Assembly: GCA_036268455.1 (NCBI GenBank)
Contig: DATAUD010000099.1
Location: forward strand, 39,706 to 103,705
Source: DATAUD01 sp036268455
GTDB taxonomy: Bacteria; Verrucomicrobiota; Verrucomicrobiia; Limisphaerales; Palsa-1400
DNA: 64,000 nt
Direction of reading: 5' to 3'
Shown here: piece after piece, positions 8,540 to 17,600 of the stretch
Numbering within the stretch: position 1 is the first letter of the stretch
Layout: each line of letters begins with the position of its first letter
Program-made: the position numbers and the translations under genes
Notes under the pieces: model-generated
Database searches by the model: none
What the model was told of the DNA's origin: nothing
Seen by the model: the letters and a program-made list of their open reading frames with translations, nothing else

Positions 8540-9826
8540 ATGGATCTGAAACTACCTCCGCTGGGCGAAGGCGTTGACTCGGGCAGTGTGGTCGCGATTT
8601 TAGTCAAGGAAGGCGACCAAATTGCTAAGGGACAAGGAGTTATTGAACTGGAAACCGGCAAAGCCGTCGCTCCAGTGCCCTCCTCGTCCGCTGGCAAAGT
8701 GACCAAAATCATCGTATCGGTCGGCGATAAAATTTCCGTCGGCCAGCCGATTCTTTCGCTGGAAGGCGGCGGTGCTCCCCCCGCTCCCGCCGCAAAGGCC
8801 CCTGCCAAACCCCCGCCTCGTCCCGCAGCCCGTCCGTCCGCTCCGCAACCTGTTGCAGCGGAAGAGCCTGCCGAAGAACCATTACCCGAAGAGGAACCGG
8901 ACGCCAACGCTCCCGCGCCCGCCGCTTCGCCGACCATTCGCCGCATCGCGCGCGAACTCGGCATTGACCTCCGCCGCATTCACGGCAGCGAGGACGGCGG
9001 CAGGATTGTAATGGACGATGTGCGCGGCTACATCCGCCGATTGCAGCAACTGGCGGCCCAGCCCCGGTCAGGCGCCGCCGCAGGCCCCGCGAAACCCCCC
9101 GCGGAACAAATCGACTTCACCAAATGGGGCAGCGTCACCAAGCGTCCAATGACGCAATTGCGCAAGGTCATCGCCACGCGCATGAGCGAAAGCTGGAACG
9201 CCGTGCCGCGCGTCACCCAGTTTGAAGAAGCCGACATCACCGCGCTCGACGCTTTGCGGAAAAAGCACGCCGCCGATTACGAAAAGAAGGGCGCCCGCCT
9301 GACTTTGACGGCGTTCGCGCTGAAAATCGTCGCGGATGCCTTGAAGAAACATCCGGTGTTCAACACCAGCCTCGACGAAGCCGCTGGGGATGTCGTCTAT
9401 AAGGAATATTATCACATCGGACTCGCTGTGGATACCGAGCAGGGATTGATCGTCCCGGTTTTGCGCGATGTGGACAAGAAGGACATTCTCACGCTCTCGA
9501 AGGAATTGAGCGAACTTGCCACAAAAACCCGCGATCGAAAAGTCTCGATGGACCAGTTGCAAGGCGCCACTTTCACGATTTCCAACCAGGGCGGCATTGG
9601 CGGAGGCCATTTTACGCCGATCATTAATCGCCCGGAAACCGCCATTCTCGGCGTGGGCCGCGGCGCGTTGAAGCCAGTCGTGCGAGACGGCAAAATCGAG
9701 GCGCGACTGATGCTGCCACTGGCGTTGTCGTACGATCATCGCGTGATCGACGGCGGGGCGGCGGTTCGTTTTGTGCTTGAGATCGTCGCGGGATTTGAAA
9801 AATTCGACGAGAAACTCGTCGGCTGA
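8540..9826 (+). CDS. aceF: Dihydrolipoamide acetyltransferase (E2 of pyruvate dehydrogenase)
   Basis: 428 residues with the classical order. One lipoyl domain (1-75) carries lipoylated K41 in ELETGKAV, followed by a long Ala/Pro linker (78-128). The peripheral subunit-binding domain (about 130-168) has IRRIARELGIDL and GRIVMDD. The catalytic acyltransferase domain (190-428) ends with DHRVIDGG, with active-site H400 and D404. It moves the acetyl group from E1 to CoA and forms the core of the complex. A single lipoyl domain is fewer than the three of E. coli AceF. It lies between aceE and lpdA. The lipoate ligase at 4913-5626 is the likely modifying enzyme. Confidence 0.95.
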   Translation: MDLKLPPLGEGVDSGSVVAILVKEGDQIAKGQGVIELETGKAVAPVPSSSAGKVTKIIVSVGDKISVGQPILSLEGGGAPPAPAAKAPAKPPPRPAARPSAPQPVAAEEPAEEPLPEEEPDANAPAPAASPTIRRIARELGIDLRRIHGSEDGGRIVMDDVRGYIRRLQQLAAQPRSGAAAGPAKPPAEQIDFTKWGSVTKRPMTQLRKVIATRMSESWNAVPRVTQFEEADITALDALRKKHAADYEKKGARLTLTAFALKIVADALKKHPVFNTSLDEAAGDVVYKEYYHIGLAVDTEQGLIVPVLRDVDKKDILTLSKELSELATKTRDRKVSMDQLQGATFTISNQGGIGGGHFTPIINRPETAILGVGRGALKPVVRDGKIEARLMLPLALSYDHRVIDGGAAVRFVLEIVAGFEKFDEKLVG

Positions 9827-9847
9827 CCGCCGGAAAATTTTTTTACC

Positions 9848-11272
9848 GTGGATTCCATTCATACTGAAATTGTTGTCTTGGGCGCGGGCCCTGGTGGTTA
9901 CGCCGCCGCTTTTTACGCCGCCGATCTTGGCAAAAAAGTCCTCCTCGTCGAGCAGGACAAGAAGCTGGGCGGTGTCTGCCTCAACCGCGGGTGCATTCCG
10001 TCCAAGGCGCTGCTGTACGCCACCCGAATGATCGTCGAAGCGCGTGAAGCCGCGCATCGCGGGCTTACATTCGAGCCGCCAAAGATCGAGGTGGACAAAC
10101 TGCGCGCCTGGAAAAACTCCGTTGTGGATAAACTCTCCGGCGGCGTCAGTTTCCTCGCCAAAAAACGCGGCGTCCAGGTCCTGACTGGCCGCGGATACTT
10201 TGAAGGTTCTCAATCTCTGCGCGTGGAAACGGCGGAAGGCCAGCAGTTCGTCACATTTGACAAGGCCATTATCGCCGTCGGTTCAAAGGCGGCGTTGCCG
10301 AAGGTTTTTGATTTGGGAAATCCCCGCGTCATGACTTCCACAGAAGCGCTGGAAGTGGAGGAAATTCCCGAGGAATTGCTCGTCGTGGGCGGCGGGTACA
10401 TCGGCATGGAACTCGGTTCCGTCTATGCCAATCTCGGAAGCAAAATTGTCGTTGTCGAGGCGCTGGCCGGCATTCTCACCGGGGCTGATCCCGATCTCGT
10501 CCGGCCGATCCTCCAATACGCGCAAAAGAATTTCAGGGAACTCCGCTTCAACACAAAAGTCACCCAGATGTCCACCAAAGGGAAAAAAGTCCGCGTCGTC
10601 ACCGAGGGGCCGGACAAGGTGGAAAAGGAGGAGCTTTACGACCGCGTTTTGATTTCCGTGGGCCGTGTTCCTCGCTCGCAAAATCTCGGCCTCGAAAACA
10701 CGAAGGCCGAACTGGACGACCGCGGTTTCATCAAAGTCAACGATAAGCAGGAAACCAGCGACCCGGCCATTCTCGCCATTGGTGACATTGCGGGAGGTGT
10801 TTTGCTCGCCCACAAAGCCAGCAAGGAAGCCCGTGTCGCCGTCGAAACAATTGTCGGCGAGGAAAGCACTTCCGCCGGAGTCGTGATCCCCGCCGTTGTT
10901 TTCACCGATCCGGAATTGGCATGGTGCGGCCTTACCGAGACCGAAGCCCGTGCCAAGGGATTGCAAATCGAGGTCGCGAAGTTTCCGTGGGGCGCATCCG
11001 GACGGGCGCTCACTTATGACCGTCCCGACGGCCTGACGAAGTTGGTGGTTGATTCAGAAACCGAGCGGATCATCGGCGTTGGCATTGTCGGGCATGGCGC
11101 GGGTGAATTGATCGCCGAGGGCGTTTTGGCAATCGAGATGGGCGCAACGGTTCGCGACATTGCGGAGTCAGTCCATCCCCACCCCACCCTGTCTGAAACC
11201 ATGATGGAGTGCGCCGAAGTTTTCTATGGCGTTGCCACCCACACCTTTGCGCCCAAAAAGCGCGAGGAATGA
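9848..11272 (+). CDS. lpdA: Dihydrolipoyl dehydrogenase (E3)
   Basis: 474 residues, a full-length flavoprotein disulfide reductase. The FAD-binding GAGPGGYAAA is at residues 12-21, the redox-active disulfide is in GGVCLNRGCIPSK (C44, C49), and the NAD-binding GGGYIGMELG lies in the middle. The C-terminal catalytic His-Glu pair is in VHPHPTLSE. It reoxidises dihydrolipoamide of E2 and forms NADH. The start is a GTG at 9848, the only sensible one before the FAD motif. It ends the pyruvate dehydrogenase operon. A copy dedicated to pyruvate dehydrogenase is inferred from position; it could also serve other 2-oxoacid complexes. Confidence 0.96.
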   Translation: MDSIHTEIVVLGAGPGGYAAAFYAADLGKKVLLVEQDKKLGGVCLNRGCIPSKALLYATRMIVEAREAAHRGLTFEPPKIEVDKLRAWKNSVVDKLSGGVSFLAKKRGVQVLTGRGYFEGSQSLRVETAEGQQFVTFDKAIIAVGSKAALPKVFDLGNPRVMTSTEALEVEEIPEELLVVGGGYIGMELGSVYANLGSKIVVVEALAGILTGADPDLVRPILQYAQKNFRELRFNTKVTQMSTKGKKVRVVTEGPDKVEKEELYDRVLISVGRVPRSQNLGLENTKAELDDRGFIKVNDKQETSDPAILAIGDIAGGVLLAHKASKEARVAVETIVGEESTSAGVVIPAVVFTDPELAWCGLTETEARAKGLQIEVAKFPWGASGRALTYDRPDGLTKLVVDSETERIIGVGIVGHGAGELIAEGVLAIEMGATVRDIAESVHPHPTLSETMMECAEVFYGVATHTFAPKKREE

Positions 11273-11331
11273 TGGCAACCCGTTCGCGCGTCCTTGCCGT
11301 TCGTTAAATCCGTGTTACCTTTCGGCCTCCT

Positions 11332-12939
11332 GTGGATATCGCCAAGGAAATACAGAAACGCCGCACGTTTGCCATCATCTCTCATCCGGATGCCGGCAAG
11401 ACGACGCTGACCGAAAAGCTTCTGCTTTACGGGGGCGCGGTCCAATTGGCCGGCTCGGTGACCGCCCGCAAAAACCAGCGCGCCACCACTTCCGATTGGA
11501 TGGAACTGGAGCGCAAACGCGGCATTTCGATCAGCTCCACCGTTCTCCAGTTCGATTACGACGGCTTCCGCATCAATTTGCTCGATACCCCCGGCCACAA
11601 GGACTTTTCCGAGGACACCTACCGCGTCCTGACGGCTGTTGATGCGGTCGTGATGGTCATCGACGCCGGCAAAGGCATTGAAGCCCAGACGCTCAAATTA
11701 TTCGAGGTTTGCCGGCAGCGCGGTGTTCCCATTTTCACGTTCATGAATAAGTGCGACCGCCCCACAAAGCCGCCTCTTTCCCTGCTGGATGAATTGGAGC
11801 GCGTCCTCGGCATCGGCGCGTTTCCCGTCAATTGGCCCATTGGCAACGGTTTCGAGTTCCAGGGCGTTTTTGACCGCCGCACGAAGCAAGTTTATTTGTT
11901 CGAACGCACCGTGGGCGGGCAATATCGCGCCCCGGTTTCCGTCGGAGGTTTCGACGATCCGATGATTCGCGGACGCTTGCCCGACGAAACCTTCGCCCGC
12001 GTTTCCGAGGAATTGGAGATGCTCGAAGGGGCCGGCGAAACTTTCGACGAAGCCTCCGTCCTCGCCGGCAAAACAACTCCTGTGTTCTTCGGAAGCGGTG
12101 TCAATAATTTCGGTGTGCAACTTCTGCTCGACGGCTTTCTTCAGCATTCGCCGCCGCCCAAGCCGCGGGTGATCGCGGGCACACAAATCTCCCCGACCCA
12201 CCCGGAATTCTCCGGCTTTATTTTCAAAATCCAGGCCAACATGGACCCCAAACATCGCGACCGCATCGCGTTCGTTCGGGTTTGTTCGGGAAAATTCGAG
12301 CGCGACATGACCGTGATCCATCCGCGCACGGAGAAAAAAGTCCGCCTCTCCAGTTCCCACAAGCTTTTCGGCAACGAGCGCGAAGTCGTCAACGAAGCCT
12401 ATCCCGGCGACATCATCGGGCTGGTCGGGCATTCCGAATTTGGCATCGGCGACACCCTCACCACCGATCGAAATATTTGGTACAAGGAAATTCCCCGCTT
12501 TACGCCGGAGTCCTTCGCCTATCTGCACAACCCCAACACGGCCAAATTCAAGCAATTCCGCACCGGCCTGGACCAATTGTTGCAGGAAGGCGTGATCCAG
12601 GTCCTTCAACTGCGGGACGCCGCCACAAAAGTGCCGTTGCTCGCCGCAGTCGGCCCCCTGCAATTTGAAGTCGTGCAGTACCGCCTCGAAAGCGAATATG
12701 GCGCGGCGTCCCGCCTGGAAATGGCGCCTTGGACAGTGGTGCGCTGGCTTCCTTTGGAGTTCCAGGAAACTGATCTTGACGCTCTTTCGCTCCCGAGCGG
12801 ATCGCGCCTGGCTTACGATATGGGGCGCAATCCCGTCATTCTTTTTCCCAACGAGTGGGCTGCCGAATATTTTCCGCGCACCAATTCCGGGATCAGCCTT
12901 TCCAGCCTCCCGGTCGGCAAAACCGGGGTTGAGGCATGA
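11332..12939 (+). CDS. prfC: Peptide chain release factor 3
   Basis: 535 residues, the normal length of RF3. It is a translational GTPase that removes RF1/RF2 from the ribosome after termination. The GTPase domain shows HPDAGKTT (P-loop, residues 18-25), the switch region RGISISS, DTPGHKDF and NKCD. Domain II and the RF3-specific C-terminal domain (RLESEYGA, FPNEWAAEYF) follow. The start is a GTG at 11332 directly before DIAKEIQKRRTFAII, where the family begins. It sits alone between the pyruvate dehydrogenase operon and the acylphosphatase, 59 bases after lpdA. Confidence 0.95.
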   Translation: MDIAKEIQKRRTFAIISHPDAGKTTLTEKLLLYGGAVQLAGSVTARKNQRATTSDWMELERKRGISISSTVLQFDYDGFRINLLDTPGHKDFSEDTYRVLTAVDAVVMVIDAGKGIEAQTLKLFEVCRQRGVPIFTFMNKCDRPTKPPLSLLDELERVLGIGAFPVNWPIGNGFEFQGVFDRRTKQVYLFERTVGGQYRAPVSVGGFDDPMIRGRLPDETFARVSEELEMLEGAGETFDEASVLAGKTTPVFFGSGVNNFGVQLLLDGFLQHSPPPKPRVIAGTQISPTHPEFSGFIFKIQANMDPKHRDRIAFVRVCSGKFERDMTVIHPRTEKKVRLSSSHKLFGNEREVVNEAYPGDIIGLVGHSEFGIGDTLTTDRNIWYKEIPRFTPESFAYLHNPNTAKFKQFRTGLDQLLQEGVIQVLQLRDAATKVPLLAAVGPLQFEVVQYRLESEYGAASRLEMAPWTVVRWLPLEFQETDLDALSLPSGSRLAYDMGRNPVILFPNEWAAEYFPRTNSGISLSSLPVGKTGVEA

Positions 12940-13003
12940 TTCCTTTCACAATTCAGTTGCGTGAGCGAGGTGAATTTGGCTTTATCTACGTTTTGCGAAG
13001 AGG

Positions 13004-13282
13004 ATGAAACGCCAGAGAGTAACACAGTTGTACTCGGGCCGCGTTCAGGGCGTCGGGTTTCGATATACTGTCAAATCCTTGGTGAGCGGGTTTGAAGTCA
13101 CCGGAACGGTGCGCAATTTGGATGATGGACGCGTCGAACTCATCGCCGAGGGAGCAAAGGAAGAACTGGACGCCTTCCTCCAGGCAATTCGGGATTCCGA
13201 AGTGGGCCGTTTTATCCAGGGGGAGCAGGCCTGTTGGGACGACGCAAAAAATGAGTTTCGCGGTTTTACAATTTCGCATTAG
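13004..13282 (+). CDS. acyP: Acylphosphatase
   Basis: 92 residues, the standard size. It hydrolyses acyl phosphates. The signature GRVQGVGFRYTV contains the catalytic arginine R20, and the catalytic asparagine is N38 in GTVRNLDDG. The ATG at 13004 follows the purine stretch GAAGAGG directly, with no spacing, so the ribosome site is poor. The C-terminus is FRGFTIS, typical of the family. It is followed 15 bases later by a metallophosphoesterase, probably in the same transcript. Confidence 0.93.
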   Translation: MKRQRVTQLYSGRVQGVGFRYTVKSLVSGFEVTGTVRNLDDGRVELIAEGAKEELDAFLQAIRDSEVGRFIQGEQACWDDAKNEFRGFTISH

Positions 13283-13290
13283 ATTAGGGC

Positions 13291-13297
13291 GAGGAAG
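13291..13297 (+). promoter_or_regulatory. Shine-Dalgarno-like sequence before the metallophosphoesterase
   Basis: GAGGAAG lies directly upstream of ATG 13298, with GAGG four bases from the start codon. It fixes this start over later Met codons. Confidence 0.5.
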
Positions 13298-14020
13298 ATG
13301 AAGTACGCAATTATCGCGGATATCCATGCAAACCTGGAGGCTTTCCAGGTTGTGTTGAACGACATCGAAAAGCAGAAGTGCACGCACGTCTGCTGTCTCG
13401 GTGATGTCGTGGGTTACAACGCCAATCCCAAAGAGTGCCTGGACACCATCCGCGCCATGAACATCCCCTGCATTAAAGGGAACCATGATGAATATTGCTC
13501 TTCCGACGCCGCCCTGGAAGGTTTCAACCCGCACGCTGCCGAGGCGGTCAATTGGACGCGCAAACAACTGACTCCAGACGACAAAAAATGGCTCGGCGAT
13601 CTCAAATACGTCCGCCTCATTTCCAATTTCACAATTGTCCACGCCACACTCGATGTTCCCCAACGCTGGGGTTACGTCTTCGAAAAACTCATGGCCGCCG
13701 CCAGTTTTACCTACCAGAACACCCCCGTCTGTTTTTTTGGCCATACCCACGTCCCCGTGGCCTTTATACGCGACAGTGTGGTGCGCGGCGGGACGTACTC
13801 CAAATTCCGCGTCGAGCCGGGCCGCAAATATTTCGTCAACGTCGGCGCGGTCGGCCAGCCTCGCGACCGCAATCCCAAGGCCGCATACGTGGTTTATGAC
13901 ATGAACGAAAGTTCCATCGAACTGCGCAGGCTGGATTACGACATCGCCACAGCGCAGAAAAAGATCATTGATGCCGGTTTGCCGGCCCGCCTGGCCGAAC
14001 GCCTGGCGATCGGGCAATAG
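13298..14020 (+). CDS. Metallophosphoesterase family protein
   Basis: 240 residues of the calcineurin-like phosphoesterase fold (YfcE/DevT-like group). The dinuclear metal motifs are all visible: D8 and H10 in ADIHAN, D36 in LGDVVGY, GNHDEY (N62, H63), and FFGHTHVP near residue 148, with a further VNVGAVGQPRD. Family members hydrolyse phosphodiesters or phosphomonoesters; some act on proteins or nucleotides. The substrate cannot be told from sequence. It lies 15 bases after acyP and 12 bases before a GT9 gene, in one likely operon. Confidence 0.9.
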   Translation: MKYAIIADIHANLEAFQVVLNDIEKQKCTHVCCLGDVVGYNANPKECLDTIRAMNIPCIKGNHDEYCSSDAALEGFNPHAAEAVNWTRKQLTPDDKKWLGDLKYVRLISNFTIVHATLDVPQRWGYVFEKLMAAASFTYQNTPVCFFGHTHVPVAFIRDSVVRGGTYSKFRVEPGRKYFVNVGAVGQPRDRNPKAAYVVYDMNESSIELRRLDYDIATAQKKIIDAGLPARLAERLAIGQ

Positions 14021-14032
14021 TCCCGATGGCCT

Positions 14033-15070
14033 TTGAAAATCATCATCCTTAAGCCGAGCTCCCTGGGCGACGTGATCCACGCGTTGCCCGTCCTGCGATT
14101 GCTCCGAAGTCATTGGCCCGCAAGCCGGATTTACTGGTGGCTCGATGTCAACCTGGTTCCGCTTCTGGAGAAAGACCCTGATTTGGCGGGCATCTTCACG
14201 TTCCAGCGAAAACGCTGGGCCTCCCCGCATCGATGGCCGGAGATTGTCACCAGCATCGTCTCCATGCGCAAACATCGTTTTGACATCGCCATCGACCTTC
14301 AGGGCCTGGCCCGCAGCGGAATGTTCGCCTGGCTCGCCGGCCCGCAATTAACAATCGGCCTTGATAATATCCGGGAAGGTTCCCGCGAAGGCGCCCGCGC
14401 GCTCTACGACCTCACACCGCCGCGCGCCGCGCCGGGAACGCATGCCGTTGACCGCTATCTCTCCGTCCTGTCGCTGTTGGGCGTCCCGGTGCATTGGAAC
14501 TTCGAATGGCTTCCCCCGCGTCCTGCGGCCCTCAAGAGCATCCGTGAGAAATGGATGCCTGAACGCGATGCCGCGCGCTGGATTGTGCTCCTGCCCGGCG
14601 GCCGGTGGGACAACAAACGCTGGCCTGTGGAATATTACATCGAGCTTGCCCGCAAACTTCGCGAAATCCCCGGCTTGCGTCTGGTTGTCCTGGGCAGTAA
14701 AGACGAGCGACCGCTGGGCGAAGCGATTGCCGCCGCGGTCCCACAATTTTGTTTAAACCTCGCCGGGGCGACGACCCTCGATGAAATGATCGAATGGATT
14801 CGCCTCAGCCGGTTGGTCATCACCAACGATACCGGCCCAATGCACGTCGCGGCCGCCGTGGGCCGTCCGGTCGTCGCAATTTTTGGCCCGACCAATCCAT
14901 TGAATACCGGGCCATACGGTCAGCTTCAAAACGTCATGCAAACCGCCAGTTTGCCATGTGCGCCCTGCCTTAAAAGCACATGCGCCTATTGGGAAAAACT
15001 GGCCTGCCTTCACGCCATTACTCCCGCGGCGGTTTTTGAAAAAGCGCGGCAAGCGCTTGCTTCAGCTTAA
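14033..15070 (+). CDS. Glycosyltransferase family 9 (ADP-heptose:LPS heptosyltransferase-like)
   Basis: 345 residues of the GT-B fold GT9 family, which adds heptose to the lipopolysaccharide inner core. The N-terminus IILKPSSLGDVIHALP is the classical opening. LLPGGRWDNKRWP (about 186-198) and TNDTGPMHVAAAVG (about 263-276), followed by IFGPTNP, form the sugar-nucleotide site. The start is a TTG at 14033; the nearby ATG at 14026 is out of frame. Two CxxC-like cysteine groups near the C-terminus (CAPCLKSTC, then C) are common in the subfamily. This supports a Gram-negative outer membrane with LPS. The exact acceptor is unknown. Confidence 0.88.
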   Translation: MKIIILKPSSLGDVIHALPVLRLLRSHWPASRIYWWLDVNLVPLLEKDPDLAGIFTFQRKRWASPHRWPEIVTSIVSMRKHRFDIAIDLQGLARSGMFAWLAGPQLTIGLDNIREGSREGARALYDLTPPRAAPGTHAVDRYLSVLSLLGVPVHWNFEWLPPRPAALKSIREKWMPERDAARWIVLLPGGRWDNKRWPVEYYIELARKLREIPGLRLVVLGSKDERPLGEAIAAAVPQFCLNLAGATTLDEMIEWIRLSRLVITNDTGPMHVAAAVGRPVVAIFGPTNPLNTGPYGQLQNVMQTASLPCAPCLKSTCAYWEKLACLHAITPAAVFEKARQALASA

Positions 15071-15132
15071 CTCCCCCCCGATTGGTTCCTGGAAGCACTT
15101 GAGAGGGTTGCCATCTCGCGCTAACCTAATCC

Positions 15133-15139
15133 AAAGGAG
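15133..15139 (+). promoter_or_regulatory. Shine-Dalgarno sequence of the BspA-like gene
   Basis: AAAGGAG, three bases before ATG 15143. It is one of the few canonical ribosome sites in the window and supports this start. Confidence 0.6.
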
Positions 15140-15142
15140 AAA

Positions 15143-17560
15143 ATGGTTACGGAAAAAATACGCCTTGCCGTTTTGGCTCTGCTGATTGCGGCTCCGTTCG
15201 GGGTGCAAGCTCAGTTCAGCTACATCACAAACAATGGCACGGCCACTATCACCCGCTACGATGGTCCCGGAGGCGCGGTGACCATTCCCGGCATGATCGA
15301 TGGTTTCACTGTCACTGGAATTGACGCGGCATTCTACCAAAATGAAAATATCACCTCAGTCACGATTCCCGACAGCGTCACCAGCATCATCGACGGAGCT
15401 TTCGCGGGCTGCTCCAATTTAATCAGCGTCCAACTCCCCGGCAGCCTGACGGTAATTGGCAATGAAGCCTTTCAGCACTGCACCGCCCTCCCAAACGTCA
15501 CGATACCAAACGGCGCAATCGTCATCGGTGAAGAAGCATTTCAGGATTGCTCGGGCTTGGCCGGCATCACAATCCCCGACACCATCACCACCATCGGAAA
15601 CTCTGCATTCGAGGACTGCTACATTTTGAGCAACGTCACGCTACCCGAAAGCGTCACAAGCATGGGAGCTGGCGCATTCGCCTACTGCGCCGGGCTGACA
15701 AGTATAACAATTCCAGCGGGCGTCACCAACTTCGGCGAGGAAGCTTTCTCGCCGTGCTACAACCTCACCAATGCGACGATCCTCGAAGGCGTCACCACTA
15801 CCGGCGACGATACCTTTGCCGGCTGCACAAACTTATCCACCGTCACAATCTCAGACAGCGTCACGAACATCGGCGACGGGGCTTTTGATGGTTGCACGGC
15901 TCTCGCCGGCATAACAATTTCCAGCAATGTTGTCTCCATCGGGCAGTTTGCCTTCCTCGCCTCCGGCCTGACCAAGATCACGATTCCCGGAAGCGTCACC
16001 TGCATCGGAGCGGACGCCTTTTCTTCATGTCTGGGCTTGGGAAGCGTCACAATTCCCGGCAGCGTCACGAACATGGGCGGCTATTCCTTCTCGTTCTGCC
16101 ACAACCTCACAAACGCCACTATCAACTACGGCGCAACCAGCATCGGAGCGCATGCGTTTTACGAGTGCTACAGACTCGGCAGCGTAGCAATCCCCGCGAG
16201 CGTCACCAGTATCGGCACCGCCGCGTTCGACGGCTGCTCTAACCTCCCCGCAATTACCCTGGCTCCAGGCAACTCCGCCTACACCAGCGTGGACGGGGTC
16301 CTGTTCAACGCGAGCCAGACAACACTGATCGAATATCCCCCAGGCAACATCCAAACCTTATACGCCGTCCCCAACACTGTCACAACTATCGCGCCGGAAG
16401 CTTTCATCGATTGCTTGAACCTGGCGGACGTTACCATGTCCAGTAGCGTGACTAACCTGGGTGACGACGCTTTCCAAGGGTGTATCGACCTCGCGGGAGT
16501 TTATTTTGAAGGCGGCGCTCCGAACACCGGCTTGTCCCCTTTCGCCGGCGATTACATCGTGATGGGTTATTATTTGCCCGGCGACGCGGGCTGGACTGAC
16601 TACTCCACGAATACCCTTCCAACTGTCGAGTTGACCGGGATTCCGATTACCGCCACCCCTCTTGTCGATATCGAGCCGGTTACGGTCAAGTTCACGTCCG
16701 CATCGGTTGACACCAGCGGAAATGCCGTCACTAATTGGAACTGGGACTTTGGCGATGGCTCAACCAGTTCCATCCAGAATCCCTCCCACACCTACTCCTC
16801 CGTCGGCAATTTCTCCGTCGCTCTGGTTGAAACCAACAATAACGGCGTTGTTGCCGCCGGATCGGGACTGTCCGTCGTCGCGTATAATAATGCTCCAAGC
16901 TATTCAGGTCTTGTCTTGAACGGCGGCTTTGAAACAGGAGACCTCACTGGTTGGACGTTGACTGGAAATCTTTCCGCCACTGCGGGAAACGCTTCCGCCT
17001 CTCCCTTCCCGCCACCCGTTGGGAACTATGTTGCCGTATTGCAATCAGAGGGCTCGCCTGGCTATCTCTCCCAAACGTTGTCCACCACAGCCGGAACACA
17101 GTATCTGCTCTCGTTTTGGCTCGTAAATCCTTATGCGCTCGCCGGAAAGTTTATTGTGTCATGGAACGGAACCCCCCTTCTCGATACAACGGTCACCGGC
17201 TTTATCAATTGGACGAACATGAAATTTGTGGTCTCGGCGTCGGGAAGCGACTCACTCCTTCAATTCGGGTTTCAAGGCGATGATACTTTCGTCGTCCTCG
17301 GCCCCGTCAGCGTAGTGCCGGCGCAACTCAGCGTCACAGGCGCGACACTGGGCGGCTCAAATCTAACGCTCAACGCTTCCAACGGCCTGCCCCCCGGGAC
17401 TTATTATGTCCTATCAAGCACGAACGTTGCGTTGCCATTAACCCAGTGGACGCCGATTTCGACCAATGTTCTGAGCGCAAGCGGAAATACCGCAATTACT
17501 GTCACCAACGCGGTTAGTGGCAGCGCCTCCCAACAGTTTTACATTCTACAGACGCAGTAA
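15143..17560 (+). CDS. Secreted BspA-like leucine-rich repeat protein with PKD domain
   Basis: 805 residues with a signal peptide (about 1-23, cleavage after VQA). Residues 55-460 hold about 16 copies of a 23-residue LRR_5/BspA repeat (consensus SVTIPDSVTSIGDGAFxGC). A PKD domain (about 500-578, WNWDFGDGSTSS, NPSHTYSSVG) and a jelly-roll-like region opening NGGFETGDLTGWT (about 587-725) follow. The last 74 residues form the C-terminal module shared with other secreted proteins here (YYVLSSTN, QWTPIS, QQFYILQ). Such repeats usually mediate adhesion or protein binding at the surface; no enzyme motif was seen. It stands alone, 72 bases after GT9, and converges on the GH32 gene. Confidence 0.88.
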   Translation: MVTEKIRLAVLALLIAAPFGVQAQFSYITNNGTATITRYDGPGGAVTIPGMIDGFTVTGIDAAFYQNENITSVTIPDSVTSIIDGAFAGCSNLISVQLPGSLTVIGNEAFQHCTALPNVTIPNGAIVIGEEAFQDCSGLAGITIPDTITTIGNSAFEDCYILSNVTLPESVTSMGAGAFAYCAGLTSITIPAGVTNFGEEAFSPCYNLTNATILEGVTTTGDDTFAGCTNLSTVTISDSVTNIGDGAFDGCTALAGITISSNVVSIGQFAFLASGLTKITIPGSVTCIGADAFSSCLGLGSVTIPGSVTNMGGYSFSFCHNLTNATINYGATSIGAHAFYECYRLGSVAIPASVTSIGTAAFDGCSNLPAITLAPGNSAYTSVDGVLFNASQTTLIEYPPGNIQTLYAVPNTVTTIAPEAFIDCLNLADVTMSSSVTNLGDDAFQGCIDLAGVYFEGGAPNTGLSPFAGDYIVMGYYLPGDAGWTDYSTNTLPTVELTGIPITATPLVDIEPVTVKFTSASVDTSGNAVTNWNWDFGDGSTSSIQNPSHTYSSVGNFSVALVETNNNGVVAAGSGLSVVAYNNAPSYSGLVLNGGFETGDLTGWTLTGNLSATAGNASASPFPPPVGNYVAVLQSEGSPGYLSQTLSTTAGTQYLLSFWLVNPYALAGKFIVSWNGTPLLDTTVTGFINWTNMKFVVSASGSDSLLQFGFQGDDTFVVLGPVSVVPAQLSVTGATLGGSNLTLNASNGLPPGTYYVLSSTNVALPLTQWTPISTNVLSASGNTAITVTNAVSGSASQQFYILQTQ
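15330..16500 (+). repeat. In-frame 69-base repeats encoding BspA-type leucine-rich repeats
   Basis: About 16 tandem units of 69 bases encode the 23-residue repeat. The DNA copies are diverged and the reading frame is kept, so this is a protein repeat rather than a mobile or CRISPR repeat. Confidence 0.8.
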
Positions 17561-17600
17561 ATCCTGATACACAATTTCAAAACCGTCGGGATCCTATCCA

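Noticed and set aside
12986..14347. Minus-strand open frame across acyP, the phosphoesterase and GT9
   Set aside because: Three well-supported plus-strand genes occupy the same bases.
15330..16500. Regularly spaced repeats that could suggest a CRISPR array
   Set aside because: Units are 69 bases with no unique spacers, the frame is kept and they encode leucine-rich repeats.
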